A program made the position numbers and the translations under genes. Of a DNA stretch of 64,000 nt, positions 32,124 through 44,540 are shown piece by piece; within the stretch, counting starts at the first letter, position 1; each line of letters begins with the position of its first letter. The stretch comes from Allacma fusca. Its lineage: Eukaryota > Arthropoda > Collembola > Symphypleona > Sminthuridae. The stretch is from the NCBI GenBank assembly GCA_947179485.1, contig OX359245.1, positions 59,693,067 to 59,757,066 of the forward strand, read 5' to 3'. The notes beneath the pieces were generated by a model. The model saw nothing but the letters and a program-made list of their open reading frames with translations, searched no databases and was not told where the DNA came from.

Positions 32124-32843
32124 TCAACAAGTAATTTTTAGAATTGCTACTTTTACTACAACAAGCAATAATTATTGTAACTACAGCTCTTGAGCTTTAG
32201 TTTTCGAATACCTGGTAATTGAAAGTATTTAATTTTTTATAATTGGAATTAAACTGTTCAACTATTGTAATCCCACCGATACAAGCAAACATTAGCTTTT
32301 ACAAAATACAAAATAAAATTGGACCGATCTTTCAGGTTCAACCAGTAGATACGGTAAGCATGCAATTGATTCAAAGCTCTTTACTACCTACTCAAAGTAC
32401 ACACTGTACTTTTTTTATCAAGCTGGCAATAATACCTATTAAAATGAAATAGTTTTTTAACTGCCCAAATTCAATGCGCATATTTATATTAATTAACGTT
32501 TAGCTCCCAATATAATATGATTCGATTTATTGAGCACTTAGTGCAATTGGCCTACGTAATTACCAAGTTAATTGTGAAATCAACACTTTAAATAATATTT
32601 CACACGAGTCACAAACACATCTGGTTCAAGTAAAACCGACAGTGGACTTCGGATTCGCTGACATAGACCGTAGTGGAAATCCGTTTGGTGACACGTCTTC
32701 CTCAAATGTTTCCAACACAAATGTTGTATTGAAATAGGAACAGAAATTTTGCTAAAATTAAATTATTAGTTTGTTAAATTATTTAAATAAAGTCACATTT
32801 CAGAGTGGAAAGCAGGCGTAAATTGGTCATTAGAAGTGATACA
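32124..32843. other. 5' flank of GR-like gene B
   Basis: AT-rich and without frames. It presumably includes the promoter of gene B; no specific element can be pointed out. Confidence 0.4.
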
Positions 32844-34292
32844 ATGATAAAAGCAGAAAATTTTCTATTTTATTTCCAGTATTTGAAAGTCCTATCAAAA
32901 TTCAGTTTATTACCATTTCAGGTATTTTTACCTGGAGATGGTGAGGTTGGATTAAGGAGGACGAGCCCATATAAGAAGGTAGTGTGGAATTGCGTTTTCC
33001 TGTATGGAACCACCCGAGTAATCTTTGCTTCGTGCAATCTGGCTATGAACTTATATTTTAACAAGACGATTTCTACATATGATATGGTCCTCTCCTCAGT
33101 GTTTTGTTTAGTTTTATTCTCTGTAATTAGTACTACATGGTTTACAGTAATTCAATATCCTGAAATCACAATACTTGTCTTCAATTCTGTGTTCCAAGGC
33201 CGTAGAAAAAATACTTCATCCATTAAAAATATTCAGGGTAAGACTATCGCTATTAGTTCAATTTGCTTTGTTGTATTCTTTTATTAAATGGCCGCTAGAT
33301 GGCCATATGACATTATTATGCCAATACAGTACATCGATTCTTTCTTCTTACACTTTTCACAAAATGTTTATTAAAAATTAAAAGTTACTCAAGCTTCGGA
33401 CTACATCTAAATCGAATGAGTATTTTCGTATAAAGAGGAAAATAACTTTATGATTTAAAATTAATTGCACTATGTATTTTCAGGTCAGAAAAGAAAGGAA
33501 CTACAGTTTCAATCAAAACCGAAAGGATTGTCGGTCAAGGAAAAGTTTATGACTTTTTTTCCACACATGATGTGTATTTTCTCTCTCATGCAGAGTGTAT
33601 TAATTGCTGTATTTTGCGCAAACCTTCATGTTTACCAAAATTTACCGAATTCGTGGAGGAATCCCATTTCATTTATTCTACTCTTCACTCACGAGAACAT
33701 TCTACACGTAATGATGATTTCGTGTGGGGTGATGGCCTGTGAAAATTTACTTTTATTTCTGGATTTCATCAACTACAGCCTTTTGCAGGAACTGAAATTG
33801 TTCAGTGATGAGTATGAATATGTGAAGACGGAATATTTACAGTGGTGTTGCAAATTTTGCAGGGAAACATATTTGTCAATAACGCTTTTCAACCAAGGTT
33901 ACTCCTCTACAATATATTTCATCAAAATGCTCTGCCTTGCTGTTTCAATATTCTCCAGTAGCTTTGGGATCCGTTGCTTCTCTCAAAATATTTCTGTGGC
34001 AATATTTCTCTTAATAATTGCTTCATACAATGTCATTTTTTTCACGGTCACATTCTCCAAGTCCTTTTTAATACCGCACTATATGAAACTACTTCGGATG
34101 GAAATATTGCAGGCCATCCGGCAAAAAAGGTCGTTGATAAGGCACGTAAAACATTTAGAGAAAACCCTGAAATCCGTGCCCATTGCTGGAATTCGAGTAG
34201 GCAGCTTCCACACAATGGAACGAGAATCCACACCAGTGTTTGTGGATTTTGCCGTTCGAGCGATAGCCTCAGTCCTATTAGCCTTAGAATAG
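32844..34292 (+). CDS. Gustatory-receptor-like gene B (two exons, 400 aa)
   Basis: Exons 32,844-33,237 and 33,484-34,292 join to exactly 401 codons in phase 1 (CAGG|GTAAGA to TTTCAG|GT). I chose the ATG at 32,844 because MIKAENFLFYF aligns with the start of gene A. Exon 1 carries the first two hydrophobic segments and exon 2 the rest, with LLFTHENIL, FNQGYSSTIYF and the C-terminal GSFHTMERESTPVFVDF. The phase-1 intron is at the same place as in gene A, whereas the phase-2 intron of A is absent here. By family it is a plasma-membrane chemoreceptor channel of sensory neurons. Confidence 0.87.
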
Positions 34293-35639
34293 TAATAATT
34301 ATATATAATTATGTTTTCTTGGAATCTGTTTTGTGCCCTGAAATATTTTGGGTTTAAACCATAAAATTCCTGTGAAATGAGAATAAAATTCAGTACGTTG
34401 TAAATCAGGAGGAAAAGAAAGTTCAAGTAACAATATTATTGTTATTACAACAATAATTAATATTATTGTTACTCGTTTTTAGCAATTTATAGTATCATAA
34501 TATTTTAGTTAATACGGTATTTGCATCCTTTTTCCAGAAATGTATATTAAATACAATGAAATATGCCTAAGGAAATGCAGCGGACAAACAAACGTAAGTC
34601 CCGAAAAACTTGAGGTGGAAATAATGCAGATCTCCGTTAGAGCCTCTCTTCTTTAAAACAGTACAAGATAAGATTATTGTGGGCAAAATTTGACACCTAA
34701 TGTAATCATATACTTAATATTCAACCCAAGGAAAACTTTAGCGTCCTTGTTGAGACAAAAATGCCAATACGGCCATATGCTATTCCCCGAAGTGGATAAA
34801 ATATCGTCGAAATCGTTTATAAATTTCAGTGGAAACAAAAGATTTTGTGAAAAATCTTGGCTCTCATTTTATAACCAGCTTGCTAAAGTTTTGCAAGCAT
34901 CAGAAAGTGTTCACATTGATTGCTCATAGGTTGGCTCATGTAAATCATATCTGCAAGTAAGCATATATCTGTAAGTTTCCACAAATTTTAAGCTTGTTAA
35001 TGATAAGTCATAATTATAAAAGATGATGGTCAAGTGAGAGGAGATTCGCAAGGACACCATTCCGCTATGCAACGACTGACGCCAAAGGCCATACCAGGTT
35101 GAAAGCACCAGTTCTCGTCCGATCAGTAATTATTCATCCAATATTTCTCCTTATTACAACGAATGAGTTAATTTACTTACCTGCTAGGGACATACATCTG
35201 TAGTTTTCCTCCTAAATTCCAATTTTCTGAATCTTATTCCCTTTTCACTTATTACAGATATTGCTCACACAACCTATATCCATTGGCCTCGTTTAACAGT
35301 AGGTCACATAATAACTTGTTTTTTCATTACTTTTAGCATCGTTATTTGCTTTTTTGCAATACTCAGATTGTACGCTCTCACGTGCTACTAATTCACTCCT
35401 GTGGTTTCGGATAAATTAAAAAGTGTTTGTTCAGATGTGTACAACAAGGAATCGTTTTGTTAAAGTATGTTCAATAAAAAATATTTTTAAATGATTTTTG
35501 GAATAATGATTATCAATGAATTAACAAGGTAATTGGTTTACCAGCGTTTGTAATTAATTTGTGAAGTAAACAACAGCGATATAATAAACATGAAATGTAG
35601 TAGTAGGTAGCTTTCTTATGCCAATCTGCTTTGAATTGG
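34293..35639. other. AT-rich intergenic DNA
   Basis: No gene supportable. The frame at 34,690-34,929 shows no family resemblance. Confidence 0.45.
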
Positions 35640-35700
35640 CCTAATGGTAAAGGATAGGCGACCTTGACTGGAGTCACTGTCCAGGGTCATGCCCTTGTTA
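35634..35700 (+). repeat. tRNA-like sequence, possible SINE head
   Basis: TTGGCCTAATGGTAAAGG resembles a Pol III A box, and GGGTCATGCCC about 30 bases on is a poor B-box match. The sequence does not fold into a complete tRNA cloverleaf by eye. No flanking duplication was identified. Confidence 0.3.
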
Positions 35701-36379
35701 TGACGAAATTGTTTACAAACGTATTGCTCAAGTTTGTTGTAATTATATACATAAACCAATGGTAAATGTTGAAATGACTACAACGGAATAATTGCCACAA
35801 CCTTGACAGAAAAAATAAAAAAACGAGGGAATTTGGCCAATTCAGGCCGGGTCGGGATACAGCAGAAATGCTTACGGATGGTTTGTATTTTAAAAATTGT
35901 GTTTTTACATATTTAATTAGCATTTAGCATACGAAATCAGGTGAGCGTCTAGCGAGTGAAAATTTGCAAAATATAGCATCAACAATCAAAGCAGTCGGGA
36001 TGTTAAGCTTTCGCCATCTACAGTCCATTTTGTCGTTTATATTAAATTGTATAATTTATCAACCGGTAGAATTCGCACGAACTGTCACATGCGTGCTTTC
36101 AATTGAATTTCAAACGTTTTTTCAAACATTGGTGTATGAATACTCCTTGCTATTGTAGGCAAGAAATTTAATCAATCAGTATTCATCAATATAGTACTAA
36201 CTACCAACAGTAGAAAAAAATATATATGCGCGTATTTACATGAGTTTTACCACAAGGGCTTTAATGCAATTCTGTATCTTTTAACGCTTCACTATTACTA
36301 CCTGGTACTGTTACGTCACATTGATGGGCTTCCTCTCTTGGTGACTTAGCACTTAGTGCTGTCACAGATATAAAAGAAA
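35701..36379. other. Intergenic DNA
   Basis: No supportable gene. A 64-codon plus frame at 35,964 is unrecognised. Confidence 0.4.
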
Positions 36380-38275
36380 AATAATCTGATTAATTCGACT
36401 AGAAGCTTGCTTAAGCCATTCTTTAATAGAATCCTCAATTAAAGCAGTGGTAGCTTTGTTTAATCCCAGAGACCCAATAACTGCATCTGCAAGCATAATA
36501 ATAAAACTGATCAAATGTTTTGCTACCTGCTAACAGTGTTAATTCAGTCTCATAAACTATCAGTACTATAAACTCATCACCACTAATAAGCGTTGTTAAA
36601 CGCATTTGAACCATTGCGAATTTCCCATTTTGACCACTTCAATTTAATCCCTGTGCAGCTTCATCCGTGAGGATCTTTCGAAGAATATTCCGAGTGCTTT
36701 TTCCGACATCCGTACCTCCAAGCTTACTAATACAACTTTCCTACGTACAAAATTGATGGTCAATTGTAAAAATATTTTGAAAATAGCTCACAAATTTTAT
36801 TTTACTACGTAAAATTGTAATCACAAGTTCTCTCTCATTTTCATCTTCAATTAGTAACGCATCCAAGCGTAGAACATCTGAAACACTTTCAGCAGGTAAT
36901 TTTAATTTCCAGCTTCGTTTCACAGTTTCTGGAACACTTCTGTGGAGAAGAATCTTTTGGGTTTCCTCCACGTGCTTAATTAACTTGTTTTTATCACAGA
37001 AAGTGAATGCAAATCCTCTCTCTGAAAATCTTTAAAAATATGCCACTAATTTTGCATCATGATTTGAAATTTAAGAAAGATGCATCTTTAAGTGGATTAC
37101 TATTTAGAACGCAAATATATACATACCTGCTATTCCCATATTTGTATTAGAGTTATGACCAAATAATTTGGGCCCCGAAGACATATTTTGAGTTCTTTTA
37201 CTAACAAAGAGAAAATCAGTGCTAATCTAAGTATTATTTCACTTAAATACCTAAATACATATGTGCTTAAAATTCAAACTACCGTGCCAAAACATTTGGG
37301 GTCCGTGAGACCAGGTCAGTCAAGTCAGGTCCGGAACTCTCCTGTGACTCAATGTCGAAGTCCGAGACTAAATTAAACACTTGCAGTGGTGACACTCCTG
37401 TAGGTTGTACATCTTGAGAGCTATCATGTCTAGGGGAAATTATTAATTTTGAAATATTATTTATTTGATGGAGCTAAATATATATTAATTCATTTAATTT
37501 TTATTAAATTCAAACTTTCAGTTGAATAGAATAAATGAATTGCAAGGTGTTAATGTTCAATTGAATTAATTGTCAATTTGACTGGAATCAATTAAAACGA
37601 CTGAAGACAAAATTAAATCGTGCCGGAAATAAGTTTGACTTGTTGGTATTAACTACCTGACACTGACACCACTTTTTCCGGCGACATTAGTTGTCACAAA
37701 TTTCGTTCGTACTACAATTTCTTAAGGTTGGTAATTGGAGGGGCAAATTGGAATCATCGGACGAATCTTCGGAATAAACAGGCGTAGTCACCTGTTTAAG
37801 GTGCTTTGGCGTTTTACGGGCACTGCTGTATTAAATGCTTTTACTGGTTTCCGCTTTCGTTTTTTATCAAGATCGGTGTTGACATCGGAGGTATCCACAG
37901 CACGATTCTGCTTTTGCCTCGCCTCTAGTTTAGTTTCTAAAAAATTAGGAAGAAACATTATATTTATTGCGTGGATTATAATTACCAACAACGCTAATAA
38001 ATATTTGACCGAAACGAATTTGAATATTTACATAATTGAAATAACATCTGGAAGCATATACCATAAACACCGCCAACTGGTTTTTTCATAGAAAACTGAC
38101 TCCAACTATCATCAGGGAAGACTTGTTTTGACACAAGTTTGGTTATTGCAGAGGATTTATGACATGAAGGCCAGTAGCATTTTTTCTCAGACGATTTCAC
38201 CCATGACAGAGGAACGACAGCAATATCCGATGTAGCATTAGGGTACACGAATTCTACTACGCAAAACGGCATCAT
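36380..38275 (-). pseudogene. DUF4806-type protein gene, transposon-associated
   Basis: From right to left: an exon with ATG at 38,275 (FCVVEFVYPN... VVPLSWV... CYWP), an exon near 37,940-37,790 (KLEARQKQNRAVDTSDVNTD plus a KKRKRK basic run), one at about 36,960-36,795 (KLPAESVSDVLRLDALLIED), one at about 36,742-36,600 (KLGGTDVGKSTRNILRKIL) and one at about 36,486-36,380 (KATTALIEDSIKEWLKQASS). This is the order seen in many uncharacterised arthropod and cnidarian proteins: a VVEF/WP head, an ARxKxxAxxTSD linker, then a DUF4806 domain. A TGA replaces the expected Trp in GLN*SGQNGK, so it is a pseudogene. The head starts only about 45 bases after the transposase-like relict. Confidence 0.65.
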
Positions 38276-38309
38276 TCTAGGTTGTTGAAGTATACAGATC
38301 CAAAAAATT

Positions 38310-39735
38310 AATCTGTGTGTAAAACTGGTATTGCTGCAATGTAATCTGGCTTTGAAGGAAGAAACATAATCTTACTTTTAATATCACAACATTTCCATAT
38401 TTTAAGATATTCACTTAGTTTGCTACATTTCACTAAAACGATCCCTAACAAATTGGATTTACAAGGAGAAGAAAGCAAATTGCATTTTTCAGTGAATCGC
38501 TGTCCAATTAAAAATTTCCAGCACTATTATTAATATTTTTAAGCACACATAAGTCACCAAATATATTATCGAAGTAGGAATCTTTGGAATTTCCTTCCAA
38601 TTTAAAAGTTGCGAGTTCGACGATTTTGTACTGTGTTTTGACTTCACAATCAGCAATTAGTGGCCCCCCACAGTGGACTTTTATTAATTTCGGGGAAATA
38701 CTCGGCAGCTGAATTGCCGGTGAATTAAAGTAATCATTATTTTATGATATCCGCTTGATGACTTGCTGAAGAGGCTTTGATTGAGTATAAATATTGAGAC
38801 TTGGAAAGTCATAAAATGGTCAAAATATTCAGACTTTAACACTGTAAAATTATTGGAGAAAAATAAACGAGAAAATTTTGAAATTCTGTGAGTTTCCATC
38901 GCAGTAATTCCGAGAGTCCTCTTATGTTCCTACTGAAATCAGATGTTACAAATTTTTGAAAGGAGCACAATTTTGATGACATGTTAATAATTTCTCTGCA
39001 GCTGATTCTATATTTAAGATTTTTACAATGTGTCCATAATACAAGCAACTTTTTCGTGACTCCCAGTCAAACCACGTGCATATAATCCGTGGGAAATGTG
39101 TCAATCATATTGATGGGTAGCTCCTCTAAAATTGATTTGCTAATGTGATGACCCTTGTTTGTTTGTTGGCGAAACGATGCATCGGTACGTAACGTCTTCA
39201 CGTTTTTGTTAAATACAACCCGCCGCAGAAAATATGTACCCTTTTGATCTCATTTGTGACACCCATAATATCTATTGTGAGACACGGTCCCAAGAATAAA
39301 GGATTTAGCTGGAGCATCGAGTATTATAGCCCGAAGCGATACATGAGTTTGTTTTTCTTGCACGACAATACCACTTCTAAGTAGACCTTTCATGTCATCC
39401 GCGAAAGCTCGAAGAAATTCATTCCTGCATTTCGGTTTTGATACTCCGTAAAACAATCCTGCGAGAAATGGACTTGCAATAGTATCATTTTGAATTACAC
39501 ATTGAATTGGCCAAAATTGACTTCCACAACTTTTCCACAAAGGCGGTCCATCAATATTCACATCAATTACAATATTCGGGGGAGGGCTTCTTGATTTGTA
39601 GAATTGAAATACATTCGTTTTTAAACAAAAATTAAAATAATGGCCAACTAGTAGTTTCCTCATGTTAACTGTTCTTGGAGTGTTTACGAACGTACGAACG
39701 TGACCTCCATTGTATTTGAGGATTTTTAACAACTT
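38310..39735 (-). pseudogene. Transposase-like protein relict (uncharacterised animal family)
   Basis: Reading leftwards: VDVNIDGPPLWKSCGSQFWP and PFLAGLFYGVSKPK in an open piece at 39,732-39,250; LDAPAKSFILGTVSHNRYYG; MHVV*LGVTKKLLVLWTH; LLRWKLTEFQNFLVYFSPII (about 38,880); YFDHFMTFQVSIFIL; SKDSYFDN; and finally LGIVLVKCSKLSEYLKIWKC with IPVLHTD (about 38,320). This succession is familiar from a large family of animal transposase-like proteins with D-G-P-L-x-K-S and D-A-P-A motifs. Two of the Asp residues are plausible catalytic residues. Several stops and frameshifts break it. A relation to CACTA-type Transposase_21 is possible but is only my inference. Confidence 0.65.
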
Positions 39736-40678
39736 TGAAATTTTTATTTTGAAATTGTGCTGATATTTCCTTCAAAATTTGTTTCCACGTCAATGGCGGA
39801 ATTTAATGATGATTTAACTAAATGGTTTTTAGGTTTTTTTCCACAAAATTTTGTTTTACAAGCACTATTTATTGTAGCATGTAATGTTTGATTTACTTCT
39901 TTTGTTGTCAGGCGGTTGGAATATATGTCGGTTGGAATACCTTATTTTTAAGTTATAAAGATATTTATACTGCTTATGTTATCCTGGTAGAACTATCAGC
40001 AGATTTCATTATTTACAAAATGGCTTATTTCAACGAATGATAAACTTACCTAGATTTTTTGAGAAGTTAGAGTATGCAGAATCCTTTCAGCTATCACCGA
40101 GCATGGCTGTTTGTACAGTTGCGTGTACAAAGAATTCTGCCGCCTGAAATGTCTTGCCTTGCCAAAACTGCGCATCTGCGAATGCGCAGTCATTATGTTA
40201 CTGAAATACTAGCTACATGCAAACTATGGTATGAGTTTCGTTCTTTGCAAACGTTTAAAGAACGTGTTCGAAATTCCCGTGTTGAATCATTCCTAAATTT
40301 ACACGTGTATGGTGTGCGGAGTGCTACTTGGGAATAAGTGTTTGCCAGCTATTATTAGCATTATTGGTAAAACTTGTAAATCATATATCATCATATGTGT
40401 GGGCTAAATAAATTATCTCAAGGCACTACCGGCGCCGGGAGTAAAACAGCACATGTTTGAGAGTATCTTTGTCAATCTAAATCCAATTTATACAGGCTAT
40501 GGTCAAGTCATGGTCACGTCAAGTCTAGTTTCAGCTATATCTGTATTTAATTCAAGTTACAGGAAAAGTACGAAGTAGTTCGAATTTTTGGGTTATTATG
40601 TGAATATGAAAAGACATGATCTATATAGTCAGTCTGAAAAAACTTAGTCAAGCTCATCGTCAAGTCCTTACTTCCAAG
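39736..40678. other. Intergenic, with one short hairpin
   Basis: ACTGCGCAT / ATGCGCAGT with a 6-base loop lies at 40,167-40,190, inside an unrecognised 87-codon plus frame (40,074-40,337). GTCAAGTC / GGTCA words near 40,500-40,660 may be decayed transposon ends. Confidence 0.4.
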
Positions 40679-41610
40679 TAGAGCTTCTATTGGGGACAAA
40701 ACTCCTGTCCCGTCCCGACCCGATATTTTTTCAAAACCTTTGTCTCCAGTCCCGTCACGACAATCGGGACACGGTGGCAAAAACTTTGTCCTCGTCCCGC
40801 CCCCAAAAATTCTAAAAAATTTTGTCCCCGTCCCGTTACCAATATTTTTAAAAAACGTTCCCCCGACCCCGATAATCGGGTATGCGAACAAAATTCCTGT
40901 CCCGTCCCAATAATTTCTAAAAACAGTAGTCGACATTCTCATACCGAGAATCGGAACATAAGGAAAAATTCTTACAAGAAATGTTTGTACCAAAAACATA
41001 AAAAACACATTTATACAATCGTATTTCTAAGATTCCTCCTTAAGGCAGCTTAAATTACGGTTATATTTCAAAAATTATTACTATTCTATTCCTGTTCTAT
41101 TTCGGTCACCAACATTATTCTGTCATTCAAGTTTCGAATCCGTATTCAAATAATGTATATGATTACTTACTTCAATTATGATTGCAAATATATGTCTTGT
41201 GTTTATTCGCTCTAATGTCAAAATCTAATAATCATAAAACAATTATGAAGTACCAGTCTTTTTTGAGCTATAAGCTTCATGTTCTACAGCCTAAAATCGA
41301 ACGTCTTTCATTCGGTGAAATAGAACTCAGAGAATACTATAATAATTATATTATACTCACGGGCATTAAAATCTGAAACGTTGTCCTTGTTCTTCTATGC
41401 TTGCTCGTTTCGTCCCGTTACACACACGACCACAAAGCATGTCCCATCCCGAATACAATGGGGATGATTTGTTTGTCTACGTACTGTCCCGAATATAATG
41501 GGGACATATTTGTTGTCCCCGACCCTTCCCAAATACGGCATGGGGACAATCATTTTTTCCCGTCTTGGGCCAACCAGTGTCACGACGGGACGTTCCCGGC
41601 AGAAGCTCTG
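40679..41610. mobile_element. hAT MITE with GTCCCGTCCCG arrays, 932 bp
   Basis: The ends TAGAGCTTCTATTGGGGAC and (inwards from the right) CAGAGCTTCTGCCGGGAAC are flanked by a perfect 8-bp duplication CTTCCAAG at 40,671-40,678 and 41,611-41,618. Both subterminal zones repeat GTCCCGTCCCG / CGGGAC and CCCGA(C/T)AAT words. The middle is AT-rich and non-coding. Confidence 0.93.
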
Positions 41611-41728
41611 CTTCCAAGTCCTGCATGCTTGGGAGTTAATGAGGATTTTGATGCACAAAATATGTTCACAGTCGACTCTCCCAAAGAGTCCTTCCTTTCT
41701 ATAAAGTCGTTTTTGGCTCCTCCCAACG

Positions 41729-42126
41729 CAGGGTTGGCAAAAAACCGGCTTTTACCAATAAAGGCCAAGCCAGTGGCAAGAAATGGTAACAACCGTTTTT
41801 ATTGGACAGTGGACTTATTTGGATAGTATTAATTATGGCCATTTTATACCAATCTATACAACAGGTCCGGGCTGGTTAGAACCGGATTTTAACCGATAAT
41901 AACCAGGCCATTTCTGACCACTTGGCAACCCTGTGTTCGTGCATGCGTAATATTAGCCAAGCCGGTGGTACGTTTTGATTAAAACCGGTTTTTATTGGAC
42001 AGTGGATTTATTTGGATAATATTAATTACGACCATTTTATACCAATCCAAGCAATTGGACCAAGCCGGTAAGTACCGGTTTTTAACCAATAACGACCAGG
42101 CCGTTTCTTGCCACTTGCCAACCCTG
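41729..42126. mobile_element. hAT MITE with internal tandem duplication, 398 bp
   Basis: Perfect 12-bp inverted ends (CAGGGTTGGCAA / TTGCCAACCCTG) are flanked by a perfect 8-bp duplication TCCCAACG at 41,721-41,728 and 42,127-42,134. The interior is two similar half-units (about 41,750-41,937 and 41,955-42,126), each with TTTTTATTGGACAGTGGA(C/T)T and ending in TGGCAACCCTG or TGCCAACCCTG. The second lacks its own left end. Confidence 0.92.
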
Positions 42127-42134
42127 TCCCAACG

Positions 42135-43002
42135 TAGGCATGTCCTCGGAAAACACCACAGCAAGGTTAACGAAATGTACATTTAGAAGCAATAATGAAG
42201 AGGGCCAAGCATTGATGAGACAAATGAAATGATACTAAAGGCTCAGTTACTTTATCCAATATCAGTTTAACGCTGAGTTTATTAACAAAAAAACTTCTTA
42301 TTTATACTTGAATTTTTTCACACAACAATATCATAAAGTACGGTAGGGTCACTGTCTTCATTACGACAAAACATCCGTCACCAAAAATATTCCCAAAAAT
42401 ATAAATACAACAAAAATAATGTCACATCTACTTGCAAAATCTTTCATATTTTTTTACTCATACTTACATAATTACATTTATGCTGAAGCTAATGCCTGAC
42501 ACTGCCTGATAGCGCCTTGAAAAATTAAATTTATTTATACTTTAGATCTTATGCAATTAAAGGAATTCGAATTCCGACATATGAATGTGTACTTAATAGT
42601 GTGTCAAAGAGATCACAAGACACTTTATTTTCGGGAATATTGGCAACTTTGAAATTCTTATTAATAATTGTAAGATATGAATGCTGATGGTTTGATTGCT
42701 AGTTTTGCTTATTTTAGTATCTAGTGTGGTAATTTTAAGTAATCAGAACAACATTGTTTTACCGATGTTACGGCTACTGGTACATGTACCATATGAGACG
42801 AGCTTACGATGTGAAGTGCAAAATCTGGGGAAAGTGAACCGACTTTTGCCAACTTAAAACTCAATTTGCAAATCTGATTTGCTTCAATAGATCCAAAACA
42901 GAACAAAAAAAAGATAATAAGCGTTTAGGTAAGTTGCGGGAAGGAGAGTGGTTTGTTAGGTTCTTTAAAGTAATTTTTGCCATTCATTTAGTCACAAATG
43001 CA
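42135..43002. other. AT-rich intergenic DNA
   Basis: No supportable feature. Confidence 0.5.
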
Positions 43003-44540
43003 TTTTACACACGGCTGCCCTATTCTATTCCGACTTGAATAAGAAAATAGGAATTTGAATAGAAATGCCAACATTTAAGCAGAAATAAATACAGATAAAA
43101 TAGAATTGAATAGCTCGATTTTTGAAACTCCCAGACTAGAATAGAATATCTTCCCCAGGTGAACAAAATTAGAATTGAATAGTAAAAAATGTGGTTTTAA
43201 AAAAACGAAGATGCTTTTACGGCTCTAAAAAGTGAAAAACTAGTATTTGATATGGGAGGAATTCGAGCAATAATGAACGAAACAAAGCATCTTGAATGCA
43301 AACACAGACGTATACATAATATTATTCAGTACCCCAAATGCTTTGTTTCATTCATTATTGTTCCAGTTTCTCCCATATCAAATGCTAGTTTTTCACTTTT
43401 TAGAGCCGTAAAAGTATATTCGTTTTGGTTTTTTAAAACCACATTTTTTATTCAATTGTTTTCAAAATGTTCTTGATTTTATGAGTACATATTATTATAG
43501 TAATACATAATTCGAATTTTCATGCAGTTCACATAATTGAATTAGTTTTTATATTGGAAAGACTTCAAGCTGTTTTTCGAATATTGAAGGTTATGATTAT
43601 GACAGCCATTATTTTCATTTTTAAACAACTAATTTTAAAGGGCCCATGCCCTTGTGATCACATCATAAGATTTTGCACACTAGCTTGCAATAATTAGGCA
43701 GACACATGTGCATAATTTTATAAAAATCGTTGTGGGGGATTACCTTTTAAAAAATTGCAATGTATTAGGATAGGCAATTCCGTAGACTCAAGGGAAAACG
43801 TGTGTATAAATAGCTTCAGATCTCGTAAACCATACATGCTGAAGCGGTGAGTTAAGCAATGGACGTTATACAAATTCTGGCATTGCCTTTAAGCCCTTAA
43901 TATTCGATTTTGGCCAAAGGGTGTAGAAGTTATCCACAAATCTTTTTTTCAGGGGGGAGTAAGTGCATATCTACGCTTTGCGTTTTTTACGAAAACGAAT
44001 TTTTTTCAAAACTTGAAAATATTAATCTTTGCGAATCAGTAAAAAATCATCTTCGTAAAAACAGCAAAATTCTTATTCAGACCTGCGCAACCGCGGATGT
44101 CCTAAACAAAAAATATTAACTTAAAACCTTTTGATTACATGCGTGCCTATTTCAACGAATCTATCTTGAGGGTAAACAATATTTCATTAATCCAGGCGTG
44201 TTAACTGCCAATTATCGACAATAATAAAATTATTTACAAGCCTGTTTAATTCTCTACTGCCGGAAGCGACTCGTAGATTTACTAAATATAATCAATTATT
44301 TTATTATTATTGTCATATAATTCAACAGCAAGTTATAATTCCAGGAACTTGCAATTGAAATTATGAAAGAAAACGTAGTCAATTTTATAAAGCGCTCGTT
44401 GACGACTAGTTTTCAGCGCGCGGTTTTTAATTGCTGATGAATAGAATTTCAGTAGGAATAGAATACGAATTTTATAATTCCGTTAAAATAGGAATAGACT
44501 TGAATACACTGAAAATAGAAACCTATTGCCAGCCTATGGG
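43003..44540. mobile_element. Possible hAT-like element with ATTCTATTCC arrays
   Basis: The two ends share a GGCTG(C/G)C core in inverted orientation and CTATTC / GAATAG words clustered in 43,020-43,190 and 44,440-44,520. No target duplication was found and the TIRs are short, so this call is weaker than the others. Confidence 0.4.
43171..43461. repeat. Long near-perfect hairpin
   Basis: About 120 bases at 43,171-43,291 recur as reverse complement at 43,338-43,461, including CGGCTCTAAAAAGTGAAAAA and ATTTGATATGGGAG, separated by roughly 46 bases. By eye about nine in ten bases pair. No reading frame explains it. Confidence 0.85.

Noticed and set aside
35634-35700. A tRNA gene
   Set aside because: Only the A box is good; the B box and the acceptor and anticodon arms do not form a cloverleaf. 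Kept as a weak tRNA-like repeat only.
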